Below are positions 10,312-23,000 of a DNA stretch of 60,000 nt, one piece after another. Both the position numbers and the translations under genes were made by a program. The notes beneath the pieces were generated by a model, which saw only the letters and a list, made by a program, of their open reading frames with translations, had not been told where the DNA came from and did not search any database. The stretch comes from Lineus longissimus (lineage: Eukaryota; Nemertea; Pilidiophora; Heteronemertea; Lineidae), in the NCBI RefSeq assembly GCF_910592395.1, contig NC_088313.1, forward strand, positions 20,478,437 through 20,538,436, given 5' to 3'. How positions within the stretch are numbered: the stretch's first letter is position 1; the number at the start of each line of letters is the position of its first letter.

Positions 10312-13150
10312 TCTTATTGCAGATTTAATCGAATTTTCCGTCAATTATATCTCCGCAAACCAGACAAATCTTCCAGCTGGAGAAGCAAACGTTTTGACCT
10401 GTACAACATTGGTTGAACTTCAATGGGACCGGATAACCACTGAGTAATCGAAACGATTCGTTCTGTGAAAGATGGAGAGGGATCGATGGCCAAGATATCG
10501 GCAGACCGGCTACGGTCTACGCTGTTGGTCAGTCATGCAAAGACTCGGATCAGCGGACTGTCGAACCATCTGAAATCCGTTTCTATTGGGAATAGGGAAG
10601 CTTCTTCTTCAGAAGACCGATGTATTCTGCCACATTATTCGTCAATTCTCTAATGTACTGAGATTTTCTACGCCTTCCATTATATACAATAGTACTATCA
10701 ACCAAACCAAGACACATCGATTTGACTGGTTAACAAACCAATTTCCTCAATATGACAGGCAAACAGTTTCCGTCATCCTTTTGAGACATCAACTTGACAG
10801 GTAATAAACGACAAGTGGAGATCATAACAGAAAGTAACATCTTAGAATTTAGAGTCGATTTCTTCACGTCGAATGAAGTGTCGCCAAGTAGCCAAGTTAT
10901 GGTGGCATATCGTAGCAGCCAAACTATTCCCACGTAATATGGATCAAATGTGCTATGAGGAATGTAGACCACAGAAACTCCCGCAAGTAAGTGCACTTAT
11001 GCATAGCGAACATTGGAAAGCAGTTAATAGCTAAATTCTTAGACGAACAAGTCCACCAGAAAGGCTGCGGTGGCCGTCTCAGCAAAACTACGTCCGGCCC
11101 AAACGACGAAACTGCTACTTCGGAATTAGATTTACGGTTATTATCGACCCATATCGAATATTCAGAGAAGATTCTTATAAGATCCTCAGTTAAGAACTCA
11201 TTCAGCTTCGTGATGTAGAAGGCACGTTCCGTCTGAAAAATGTCGTGCTCACCAAGCAGTTAAGAGTTCACGTCGCACAAGCTGTTTTCTTTCAGAGCAA
11301 TTATGAACTCAGCGTTTTAAAATTGAATTTGTCGCTTCAGATTAATTGGTGAGGAGCCTGAGAAGTTGTAGATCCAGACTTGTACTCCTAGCGGCACTCG
11401 AGAATGCTGAATAGAGACAAGGTAACCAGAAAAATGCTCAGATTATCGGAAAATGTTGAGTTCGTGCGATACGCTGACGAGCGCTGCCTGGAGAACCAGA
11501 AGGAAGGAAAAATTACAATATGATTTGGTGCAGCATGTGCATTACACAAGCCATTGCACGCAAAAAGGAGCAATGATTTAACTTTATGCTGATCGATGCA
11601 GTCAAACTAGCCTGCTAACAGAAACTATGAAAAACGTCGGTGCTGCATCTCGGAAGTCGTTGCCTCAGTGAAGAAACAAGGATGGTAGTGACAACTTCGA
11701 TAACAAATGTTTTCCTGAATGTGTCCCTGCATGCTGTCAGATTGGATACCGCGTATTGTAAGAGTGACACTAAAAACAAAACCGAAAGAATGCCAAACAC
11801 GACATGATTCCAAAATATATGCACCAACGATGGCTGAAACATGCTGAAATGCAAAATAAGAGTATGTAAAGAGATGAGAAGACGTGTCCGAGGTGTAGTG
11901 ATCTAAGTTTAAGAAACCATTACTTGCAGAAAGAAGGGGTGGAGTGAGCTCCTTTGCACTTGGTTACGCGAATCATATCAATACAACTAACGAGTTAGTA
12001 GAAAACATGATGGAGTGTTGTGATTATCATGTTGTACTAGTACTCCCTGTGGCTGCTTTGAATGATTCGATAGAAGCTGCGAGGCCTACAAGTTTTAAAG
12101 AATGATGTACAACTCGCAAGACTGGTGGAAGAACACAAAAAAATCGAAGTAGGTGGGCGCATTAGCTAGTGACGACTATTGAACATGAACTTGAAACAAA
12201 GCCAAAGGCACTTTGCCGAAAAGTAAAAATATAACTGGAAGAACCTGAACGCATCGTCCATCGGCGAACAATGCACTTTTGCATGAATTGTCACCGGGAT
12301 AGCTAACGAAAAGGAAATCGAAAATACCAAGCACCAAGCATGCAAACAGAAAAGAACACATCAATTGCTGTAATGGCTACACAAGAGGGTAATTGAAGGC
12401 GTTGGCGAAGTCCTTTATTTGAGATGAGTGCGAGATGTTGGCCCACAAGTAGAACTAAGGAAAGGAAACTGGTGTTTCGGAGTCAACTTGAAAAGGAGAC
12501 TACCCTCTTGAGACACCAGATGCTACGTTGGTACCTTCAAAGCAATGCTAATCAGACAGATTTTCTTTTCAAAGTACAAAAGAGTCGAAGTATTATGTAC
12601 TTAGCGAGGATATCACGAGTCAAACCCTCAAGAGTTATCGCGTAATGACTCCTGCCTTAGATATTGTTCACGGCGGCACAATCCATGGCGAGACTACCTG
12701 TACTTTTTCCGACTAATTCAAAACAACCGTCGAATCAAGTAGTTAGTCGTTGAGACATGATCGTCATGCCCAGACTGAGCCGGATTTAATGGTTTTCGTG
12801 ACTCTTCCAAGACGATGATCATTGCTATAGACCCGCGAGACCCGTCGTGCGATGTATTTTGCTCCGAAGAATTCGTTAAACTAGAAGATCTGTACTGGAG
12901 GGGTGTAATTAATCCTGACTGGTTCATTGCCTCTATATTTGAACTCAATTTGTATCTGCTGACTATCAATTACGCGCTGTAAGATATATCCTACAGGTAC
13001 GAACGAAACGTATGCTATTTTGATTTTTTTTTAAAGTTACTTGCTATCGCACAGCCATTTTAGGAATAGACATACTCAGTTGTTAGATTTCGATGTTGGG
13101 CGTTGGCTTCTTAAAGTAACGTCAAGCAAATTATTTTCAGTCCATGTATT
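10312..13150. other. unassigned sequence, no gene seen
   Basis: Several frames of 60-88 codons lie on both strands (for example 10730-10996 minus and 12718-12969 minus), none with a recognisable motif. No tandem structure was found. Confidence 0.4.
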
Positions 13151-13370
13151 AAAACAAAAAAACGAAGTTAAACAATTCGCCTTTGTCTATTTGTCTTGGC
13201 AAACAAACTTGCAAAACGAAATTGAATCCAACTCGATTGACATGATTAAGATCTTTATCGAAATTGCAAGGAATCATTTTGATCAATCATAATATCTCAT
13301 ATCAATAAAATTTCTTTCAAACAAAAACGAAATTAGGTCTATTACATTAGTCTATTTGTCTTCGGCAGAT
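13151..13370 (+). repeat. weak 165-168 bp offset duplication
   Basis: A block with aaaacaaaaaaacgaagtta and, about 20 bp later, tctatttgtctt (13151-13205) recurs as aaacaaaaacgaaatta followed by tctatttgtcttcggca (13319-13370). The spacing shifts from 168 to 165 bp. An A-rich first block makes part of the match cheap, so the call rests mainly on the shared tctatttgtctt and its order. Confidence 0.45.
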
Positions 13371-13945
13371 GTCAGAACGAAAGACAAAGAATTACTCAAT
13401 AACGTCCCTCAGCAACAAATGATGTAAAAGCTGAAATAAGAGGGCTGCCAATGCATCATTTAACCAAATTAACTCGTTTCCTGGCGCTGTCATTCTAACA
13501 AGATCTTGACAACGATACGAGAGCAATGTTATTAGAAATTAGCTCGGCCTTGAGACGGATGCGATCTCCGTTTGACACAACTGATCTATCTGTACACATT
13601 GGCAGAGCGCTATATCGATCCAGTAGCGATATTTTTTAGGTTTCTGTATTTGAATATGACTTTTAAACAAATTAATTGTCACGACATATGGAGATGAGTT
13701 GGCCAGATAGTTAAGACATATTGGATTTGTTCTCAACACGACACACTATCATTGTTGAAGAGGTTTTTATTAACGAGTGGTTCTGAGATTCTGGTTCTTT
13801 AGCACATGTTTTTATCTGGATTGAATTAAAATGCTGAAAGATAACATTATGTTCTGTGTCATAGTTTAGCTTTAGAAGACACCCCACCTTCAACATACAT
13901 TGTACGGAGATCGCAGAAGAAAAACTGATTATCGAGACAGCACGT
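13371..13945. other. unassigned left flank of the 59-bp minisatellite
   Basis: No gene recognised. Two overlapping minus-strand frames (13539-13739 and 13711-13896) are short and without motif. The array begins abruptly after this stretch. Confidence 0.4.
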
Positions 13946-14500
13946 ACACATACATTTGCGGCTTTTTACACCACGGGCCCTTCCCTAGCTACATCATCTG
14001 TTGTTCACATACATTTGCGGCCTTTTACTCCACGGGCCTTTCCCTAGCTACATCATCTGTTGTTCACATACATTTGCAGCCTTTTACTCCTAGGGCCCTT
14101 CCCTAGCTACATCATCTGTTGTTCACATACATTTGCGGCCGTTACTCCACGGGCCCTTCCCTAGCTACATCATCTGTTGTTCACATACATTTGCGGCCTT
14201 TTACTCCACGGGCCCTACCCTAGCTACATCATCTGTTGTTCACATACATTTGCGGCCCTTTACTCCACGGGCCCTATCCTAGCTACATCATCTGTTGTTC
14301 ACATACATTTGCGGCCTTTTACTCCACGGGCCCTACCCTAGCTACATCATCTGTTGTTCACATACATTTGCGGCCCTTTACTCCACGGGCCCTATCCTAG
14401 CTACATCATGTGTTGTTCACATACATTTGCGGCCTTTTACTCCACGGGCCCTACCCTAGCTACATCATCTGTTGTTCACATACATTTGCGGCCTTTTACT

Positions 14501-15855
14501 CCAAGTGCCCTTCCCTAGCTACATCATCTGTTGTTCACATACATTTGCGGCCTTTTACACCAAGGGCCCTTCCCTAGCTACATCATCTGTTGTTCACATA
14601 CATTTGCAGCCTTTTACTCCATGGGCCCTACTCTAGCTACATCATCTGTTGTTCACATACATTTGCGGCCTTTTACTCCAAGGGCCCTACCCTAGCTACA
14701 TCATCTGTTGTTCACATACATTTGCGGCCTTTTACTCCACGGGCCCTACCCTAGCTACATCATCTGTTGTTCACATACATTTGCGGCCTTTTACTCCAAG
14801 GGCCCTTCCCTAGCTACATCATCTGTTTTTCACATACATTTGCGGCCTTTTACTCCAAGGGCCCTTCCCTAGCTACATCATCTGTTGTTCACATACATTT
14901 GCGGCCTTTTACTCCATGGGCCCTACTCTAGCTACATCATCTGTTGTTCACATACATTTGCGGCCTTTTACTCCAAGGGCCCTTCCCTAGCTACATCATC
15001 TGTTGTTCACATACAATTGCGGCCTTTTACTCCACGGGCCCTACCCTAGCTACATCATCTGTTGTTCACATACATTTGCGGCCCTTTACTCCACGGGCCC
15101 TATCCTAGCTACATCACTGTTGTTCACATACATTTGCGGCCTTTTACTCCACGGGCCCTACCCTAGCTACATCATCTGTTGTTCACATACATTTGCGGCC
15201 TTTTACTCCAAGTGCCCTTCCCTAGCTACATCATCTGTTGTTCACATACATTTGCGGCCTTTTACACCAAGGGCCCTTCCCTAGCTACATCATCTGTTGT
15301 TCACATACATTTGCAGCCTTTTACTCCAAGGGCCCTACCCTAGCTACATCATCTGTTGTTCACATACATTTGCGGCCTTTTACTCCACGGGCCCTACCCT
15401 AGCTACATCATCTGTTGTTCACATACATTTGCGGCCTTTTACTCCAAGGGCCCTTCCCTAGCTACATCATCTGTTGTTCACATACATTTGCGGCCTTTTA
15501 CTCCAAGGGCCCTTCCCTAGCTACATCATCTGTTGTTCACATACATTTGCGGCCTTTTACTCCATGGACCCTACTCTAGCTACATCATCTGTTGTTCACA
15601 TACATTTGCGGCCTTTTACTCCAAGGGCCCTTCCCTAGCTACATCATCTGTTGTTCACATACAATTGCGACCTTTTACTCCAAGGGCCCTTCCCTAGCTA
15701 CATCATCTGTTGTTCACATACATTTGCGGCCGTTACTCCACGGGCCCTTCCCTAGCTACATCATCTGTTGTTCACATACATTTGCGGCCTTTTACACCAC
15801 GGGCCCTTCCCTAGCTACATCATCTGTTGTTCACATACATTTGCGGCCGTTACTC
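14501..15855 (+). repeat. 12-monomer higher-order repeat in the 59-bp array
   Basis: The rare variant ccaagtgccc occurs at 14501 and again at 15208, an offset of 707 bp. This equals 12 x 59 minus the one base missing in catcactg near 15115. After each anchor the monomer types follow nearly the same order: tacaccaaggg, a ttgcagcc monomer, an acggg-ta type, an aaggg pair, a ccatgg type, then an acaattgc monomer. The second block lacks one monomer. This indicates duplication of a block of about 12 monomers followed by deletion of one. Confidence 0.75.
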
Positions 15856-18170
15856 CACGGGCCCTACCCTAGCTACATCATCTGTTGTTCACATACATTT
15901 GCGGCCTTTTACTCCACGGGCCCTTCCCTAACTACATCATCTGTTGTTCACATACATTTGCGGCCGTTACTCCACGGGCCCTTCCCTAGCTACATCATTT
16001 GTTGTTCACATACATTTGCAGCCGTTACGCCACGGGCCCTTCCCTAACTACATCATCTGTTGTTCACATACATTTGCGGCCGTTACTCCACGGGCCCTTC
16101 CCTAGCTACATCATCTGCTGTTCACATACATTTGCGGCCTTTTACTCCACGGGCCCTTCCCTAGCTACATCATCTGTTGTTCACATACATTTGCGGCCTT
16201 TTACTCCACGGGCCCTTCCCTAGCTACATCATGTGTTGTTCACATACATTTGCGGCCGTTTACTCCTAGGGCCCTACCCTAGCTACATCATCTGTTGTTC
16301 ACATACATTTGCGGCCGTTTACTCCAAGGGCCCTTCCCTAGCTACATCATCTGTTGTTCACATACATTTGCGGCCCTTTACTCCACAGGCCCTACCCTAG
16401 CTACATCATCTGTTGTTCACATACATTTGCGGCCTTTTACTCCACGGGCCCTACCCTAGCTACATCATCTGTTGTTCACATACATTTGCGGCCTTTTACT
16501 CCACGGGCCCTTCCCTAGCTACATCATCTGTTGTTCACATACATTTGCGGCCTTTTACTCCAAGGGCCCTTCCCTAGCTACATCATCTGTTGTTCACATA
16601 CATTTGCGGCCTTTTACTCCAAGGGCCCTACCCAAGCTACATCATCTGTTGTTCACAAACATTTGCGGCCTTTTACTCCACGGGCCCTATCCTAGCTACA
16701 TCATCTGTTGTTCACATACATTTGCGGCCTTTTACTCCAAGGGCCCTTCCCTAGGTACATCATCTGTTGTTCACATACATTTGCGGCCTTTTACTCCACG
16801 GGCCCTACCCTAGCTACATCATCTGTTGTTCACATACATTTGCGGCCTTTTACTCCACGGGCCCTTCCCTAGCTACATCATCTGTTGTTCACATACATTT
16901 GCGGCCTTTTACTCCAAGGGCCCTTCCCTAGCTACATCATCTGTTGTTCACATACATTTGCGGCCTTTTACTCCACGGGCCCTACCCTAGCTACATCATC
17001 TGTTTTTCTCATACATTTGCGGCCTTTTACTCCAAGGGCCCTTCCCTAGCTACATCATCTGTTGTTCACATACATTTGCGGCCGTTACTCCACGGGCCCT
17101 TCCCTAGCTACATCATCTGTTATTCTCATACATTTGCGGCCTTTTACACCACGGGCCCTTCCCTAGCTACATCATCTGTTGTTCACATACATTTGCGGCC
17201 GTTACTCCACGGGCCCTACCCTAGCTACATCATCTGTTGTTCACATACATTTGCGGCCTTTAACTCCACGGACCCTTCCCTAACTACATCATCTGTTGTT
17301 CACATACATTCGCGGCCGTTACTCCACGGGCCCTTCCCTAGCTACATCATCTGTTGTTCACATACATTTGCGGCCGTTACTCCACGGGCCCTGCCCTAAC
17401 TACATCATCTGTTGTTCACATACATTTGCGGCCGTTACTCCACGGGCCCTTCCCTAGCTACATCATCTGTTGTTCACATACATTTGCGGCCTTTTACTCC
17501 ACGGGCCCTTCCCTAGCTACATCATCTGTTGTTCACATACATTTGCGGCCGTTTACTCCACGGGCCCTTCCCTAGCTACATCATCTGTTGTTCACATACA
17601 TTTGCGGCCTTTTACTCCACGGGCCCTACCCTAGCTACATCATCTGTTGTTCACATACATTTGCGGCCGTTACTCCACGGGCCCTTCCCTAGCTACATCA
17701 TCTGTTGTTCACATACATTTGCGGCCGTTTACTCCACGGGCCCTTCCCTAGCTACATCATCTGTTGTTCACATACATTTGCGGCCTTTTACTCCACGGGC
17801 CCTACCCTAGCTACATCATCTGTTGTTCACATACATTTGCGGCCTTTTACTCCACGGGCCCTTCCCTAGCTACATCATCTGTTGTTCACATACATTTGCG
17901 GCCTTTTACTCCACGGGCCCTTCCCTAGCTACATCATCTGTTGTTCACATACATTTGCGGCCTTTTACTCCACGGGCCCTTCCCTAACTACATCATCTGT
18001 TGTTCACATACATTTGCGGCCTTTTACTCCAAGGGCCCTTCCCTAGCTACATCATCTGTTGTTCACATACATTTGCAGCCTTTTACTCCACGGGCCCTTC
18101 CCTAGCTACATCATCTGTTGTTCACATACATTTGCGGCCTTTTACTCCACGGGCCCTTCCCTAGCTACAT
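15726..18170 (+). repeat. 23-monomer higher-order repeat in the 59-bp array
   Basis: The first of a cluster of gcggccgttac (58-bp) monomers is at 15726, and the matching cluster starts at 17078. The offset is 1352 bp, exactly 23 x 59 minus 5, and five 58-bp monomers lie in that interval. Both clusters run in the same order: gccgtt, tacaccac, gccgtt with ctaccc, a ctaac monomer, gccgtt, gccgtt with ctaac, gccgtt. This supports a block duplication of about 1.35 kb. Confidence 0.75.
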
Positions 18171-19680
18171 GGGTGTTGTTCTAACTCTTATATAGAGTGC
18201 TGAATCTGTAATCTTGGTTTAAGTTTAACTTCCTCTTAAGTATATGTTTCAGTTGCTAAGCATGGCGTTTCTCAACATTGATTGATAGATTGGAAAAGTG
18301 ATCTCAAGTCATTTCCAGCAGTCATGTCTAGTATAACCTTGGGATTAGAAATAAGGTTCTTGAAAGGAATTTTTTCCCTCGAAAGCTATTAAAATTTTGA
18401 ACGCATAACCCTCTCCACTTTAATGGTCATAAGCCGTTCCACTTGTAAAGTGTTCATTCCTCTCAGCGCCCGTCTGAAGTGATGTCGAAGTAATAATGCT
18501 TCTTATAATTCTCCACACTCTTTCGTACATTTCCACTCGACTGGAGAGACTATGGATTATGGATTATGGAAGTCATTGGGAAGATCATAAGCTGATACCA
18601 TGAGGTTTTTTGCCAGCCAAAATCACTAGATATTGTCCCTGCATCAAATGATATAGCTTGCTATCCGTGTCGCGAAAGTTAACGGTCATTTTCCACTCCG
18701 TAGTACGCCCTCAGATTATAGTCGACATATCTACGATCTGTCCACGCGTCTATTGCCATCTATCTCTAGAATGGGCTCTCTCATGGGAACAGAGAGTAAA
18801 CCATCTGAATGGAAGAAGCAGATTATATTTTTATCATCTCTTATAGTAGATACACAGGCAAACAAATCAATAGTGGTTTGAGACATAAAGTAACTTGTCA
18901 GAATGAATGTTCGCTGGATGATTGCTATCAAGAGTGTAGAGTTGGCCTGAGGTCCTAAAGAAGAAATCACTGAATAATAGCCAGTGATGGGGGTGATTTA
19001 CTGCAAAACGATATCTCGGTTAAAACCGGCCAATTATCCCCACAATGACCTTTTCCAAGTTATCTTTGAAGGAGGAAAAAAGGAATGCATATACGGCAGT
19101 AACCGCAAGTACAAGTACTTTGTATTAACAGTCTCAAAACATTTGCCAATGATCAAAAACATCTTGTTCTCTTGCAGCGTTATTTTCATAGTCATTGAAA
19201 GGTTCCTAACGCGATGTCCCAAGGGCATACAGAAATGTTGCTAAGAGTATTATTTTTCTGATAGTCTCCATCTTTAAGACTTGTTCATTCCGTTAACTTT
19301 CTGGCACTGGTACATCGAAATGCAGCAAAAACGATCTATGGAAATTTGTCATCCACATCTTAGCTAATGGTATCTTGTAAGTGCGAGAGAAACAAAACAC
19401 TTGGTCAATACTATTAGTCAGGCATTCAAGCACTGAATCGTCTCGTTGCATCCTCTCATGGAGATATCTTACAGATCCACAGATAAAACTGTCAAGAACA
19501 TGGTCACTGCTGGTCCATCAATCTGTCAGTAACTTATATGTTCGCCTATGCATTTTCCTGCTTACGTTTTTATGGCTTGTTTTCCTTGTAAAATGATGTC
19601 TTATATACAGATCCCCCAATAAAATCATCATGGGAATTGTCAAGAGCCTGCTTTACAGCGAGGAAAATAATCCGCTGCTG
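18171..19680. other. unassigned right flank of the 59-bp array
   Basis: No gene recognised. A short tandem, tatggattatggattatgga, lies near 18550-18570. Frames of 60-86 codons on both strands have no motifs. Confidence 0.4.
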
Positions 19681-20049
19681 TCATTGTCTCGGCTCATTCA
19701 TATCCTTTTCCTGCTTTGATGTCAGTCTGTCAAGAGACAACAATAAAATTGCCAGCATCATCAGACATTCGAAACAGAGCGTACATAAATAAAAGCATGC
19801 TCTTTTGATATTTCCTTCAATCAAGATATTGTCGCTGATATTAACAGAACATTCCGCCACGTTACACTGATCATGAATTACAGAACACCTGGAGCAATGC
19901 TGGTCTCTAGTATAAAGAATTCGTAAACAAACTAGACATGCCCTACACGGTGAAATAAAATACGGAAAAAAGGAGCAAAGCACTCGGGTGCATTGTTTGA
20001 TCCTCATCAGATTTCTTTTATAACCATAAAGATTTTCCAATAACCACAT
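19681..20049 (-). CDS. possible cysteine-rich ORF, unknown
   Basis: A 122-codon ATG frame, the longest non-repetitive one in the window. It is rich in cysteine, with the cluster PCRACLVCLRILYTRDQHC followed by SRC. This gives CxxC spacings reminiscent of metal-binding ribbons but matches no defined domain. A second hydrophobic cysteine-rich segment (FYLCTLCFECLMMLAILLLS) could be a membrane helix. One frame of this length is within chance expectation for this composition, so I treat it as unproven. Confidence 0.13.
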   Translation of the reverse strand: MWLLENLYGYKRNLMRIKQCTRVLCSFFPYFISPCRACLVCLRILYTRDQHCSRCSVIHDQCNVAECSVNISDNILIEGNIKRACFYLCTLCFECLMMLAILLLSLDRLTSKQEKDMNEPRQ

Positions 20050-23000
20050 TTCTCAGTTTTTATTTGACTGCGAATAGCAACATTGACATTTATATCCTGA
20101 TATACCCGCGGTATAAGCTCTCGTATTTCTTTAGACATTCCTGGGTCCTGGTACTCTTGCTTGTGTAAAAAAATGAAATACCAATGTTTAGAAGCGCTAT
20201 CAAGGCTTGGATGATTTAATGAAAGCTCTTCTGATCAATTAACGCCTGATTATTCTACAGATCTAAGAGGTGCCACCATACTCGCAAAGCCTTATACAAA
20301 GGCTGATTGTGTCAATCATCATCACCAACATCTTTAATATCGTCATTAACAGCGTCATGATCATCGAGAAGCTTTGCCTTTTGTAAAGAAGACTTTCACC
20401 AAAATATGCGCTTGTCCTGCCGGAGATATTTTCGAACTTGCATCAACGTCGATAAGTATCTTGATTTCTTCAAGTCATTTAGGCTAATTGCAATTCACAG
20501 AAAAACGCTTTTAATTTGTTTGCAACTAACCAGATGCAGAAGAGTTTAGACAAGAGAAAAGAAACACAGTTGAAATAACGTGATTGATTAAAAGAAATAC
20601 GTCAATGGATATTGCTATTCATTGCTATGTCCGCCACTGATAGACTACGCTGACCCTGAACTGTTGATCCCTACGGGTCCAAGCTTTCTGTAGTAACAGT
20701 TTCAACTGCCTAAAGATTCCTAGTGGCATTAAGCGCACTTCTGACAAGAATTACCAGTCTTTCAGAGGCATTAACAGCAATCCGCTCTCTCCGCCATTAC
20801 AGTGTTTGTCATTGATTGTCTTCCCTTGGGGAAAGGGTTGGATATAGTATCTTTGTGAATGCATCCTGAAAATATGCGATAAAGCCCCTTGTCAGCCTAA
20901 GTTCTCTGGCATGTTTATCATGTACATGGATGGTATGAACAGATGTGTTTAAATTCCACATTTTACCTTAGCTCAATGCTTCAACTGGTTCGAACAGTGA
21001 TCCCACATTATGAAATGATCAGAAAGTGAAGAATCCGACGGTCAGGACGAAAAAGATCGTCAGATACTTATCGTTTTGTTTTGGAAGTGTCACATAGTTG
21101 CCCATTTCCTTCATTTTCCATCTTTTTTATTAATGAGAGTCCGATCGAGTCCGAATAGTGAATTAAGGCATCATTCCATATTGTGATGTATGGTCGGGAA
21201 GCAAGAACAAAGCATTGTCAACATTTACACCAGACCTCTTGTATTCCCCCTTGTATCTTGCTAATGTACCGGACCCTGAACGCGATTTGCAACATGCCGC
21301 GCGTTGATATCATAGAAAATAATCTAAAAGACGTTCGGTTCAGTTGAACAAGAAGTAGTTTTTTAACAGCTTCTTTTCGCACTCTATGATGTTTATCCCT
21401 TTCTGACATATCGATGCTCTTTCTGGATTATTATAACTCCTTTGTTCATCTTACAAACAATGGTGTTATATTTAAGGATCAAAGTTCTTACAAATAAAGG
21501 TCATTTTTCGAATAACGACTGTAACCTTTTTCCACAACCCGCTGACGCCAGTACTGCCGTCTTAAATATTTCTTTTTGGATAAGTCTTTCAAAGGTAGAG
21601 GGAAATGGTATCAGGATCAGTAGAATTTGAATCTGGCAAATACTTTGATTTCTGTAATAACACGAATTGTCAAATGTGTGCGCCTGTGGTAAAAATCAAA
21701 GTCAATTTTTGTTTCCCTCCGTTACTCCAACCTCTGAAGAAAAAATCTCCTAGCTTGCTTGCTATGTTGTTCCAGTCGATGTAGCGTCACCTTGAGAGAA
21801 GAAGACAACGCTGGCGACACTGTTGACATTGTCCAATACCAGGGCAGCTTATTGGCCACACCTCATTATTACGAGTTCAGCGCGCTCATCAATCGAACGA
21901 ATACCTTGTAATAATAACAACAACATAATCGTTATTCATACCATTCACTTCAATGATAATCACCATCGGAAAACGTATCTGCGCCATTAACGAAGCTAGC
22001 CTAGCATCCTCGTAGCTACTGATCTAGTTCTTGGTCATCCACCCGAGCAAGTGTCGCAGATGAGCTGCAGAATACAAAAATTCCCAAGGAAGCAGTTCTG
22101 AACGATCGTAAAGAGATTTCACAAATGCTTGCCCTATAGCATCGACATGCGTTGGTATCATTCATCAGGGCATTTGATAGTCTCCCTGCTACTAATATCA
22201 AGATATCTGGTGATTAGAAAAAAATTATCTCGCTACATACATGGCATAACGACCATCCCAGTCACCTGCAAATGTACGAATGTTATAAATTCTATCATTG
22301 CAACCTCTTTGGTAGAATGTCATCCTCAAAAAAACATAATTGTACGAAGATTCGCTATTCTATAGGGAAAATCTGCTGAAGCTTTATGAAAAGATGATGT
22401 AGAGGTAATATACTTTCGCCAACATCGGAAAAAATGGAGTTTTTTTTACAATGATGATTGCATCCGCTTATGATGTATAGTTTTGTTCGGGCGTGTCGGC
22501 TGTTGTTGTGAGCGCACCCGGGTAAACCCCGGATGCTTCATTTCGAAGTTTCCGTCTTCTAGCCTGTTTGGCATTGCCTGGATGACGAGCAAAGACTACC
22601 CGGTTTGATTTCTTCTAGACTGGTTATCAACAGGACTTGGAAGGCCAGTTTCCATCTCTTTCCTAACTTATCTGCCTTACAATAGAACTGCGTATGCGAC
22701 CCCTTGGCTATCCCCTTTACTCCCGACATGCCTCGTCTTTTAGAACTTAGAAAGTTCAGATAAAAGAACACGACAGCGTCTAAGGCATGTTATGGACCAT
22801 CGCTATAAAAACACACTTAAGACGCAGAAAGACGCAGAAGTCGAGTTTCCATAAAGTATACTTCCCTTTTATATTATATTATGATGCTTCTTTGCATTCT
22901 TGCTCATGGCAGTTCAAGACAATACACCAAAGAACGGCGTTTGCAAGTTCTGGTACTTTTAACCTTTACGAACATCGACACCGCACGGAGACATGAGAAT

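Larger units (their letters stand above)
13946..18170 (+). repeat. 59-bp minisatellite array, about 72 copies
   Basis: The consensus monomer can be read as ttcacatacatttgcggcct, then tttactccacgggcccttcc, then ctagctacatcatctgttg. Length is usually 59 bp, with a 58-bp variant where gccttttac becomes gccgttac. Recurrent variants include ccaagggccc, ccaagtgccc, ccatgggccc, tacaccac, ctaccctag or ctatcctag for cttccctag, and ctaactac. The consensus has 20 C and 9 G on this strand (49% GC), a strong strand bias sustained over 4.2 kb. Many monomers contain AAGGGCCCTT or GGGCCC palindromes. Since 59 is not a multiple of 3, translations cycle through three frames and regularly meet TAG, so coding is unlikely. 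The right end is sharp (ctagctacat followed by gggtgttg). Probably a satellite or intronic/intergenic minisatellite. Confidence 0.97.

Noticed and set aside
15592-17810. Plus-strand ORFs of up to 151 codons inside the 59-bp array
   Set aside because: They arise because 59-bp monomers cycle through three frames and runs of 58-bp variants postpone the TAG in ctagctac. Each ends at the same RALP-stop motif and has no independent support.
13946-18170. CRISPR-like array
   Set aside because: Repeats are contiguous with no unique spacers, and the sequence is eukaryotic in character. The same applies to 52604-54298.
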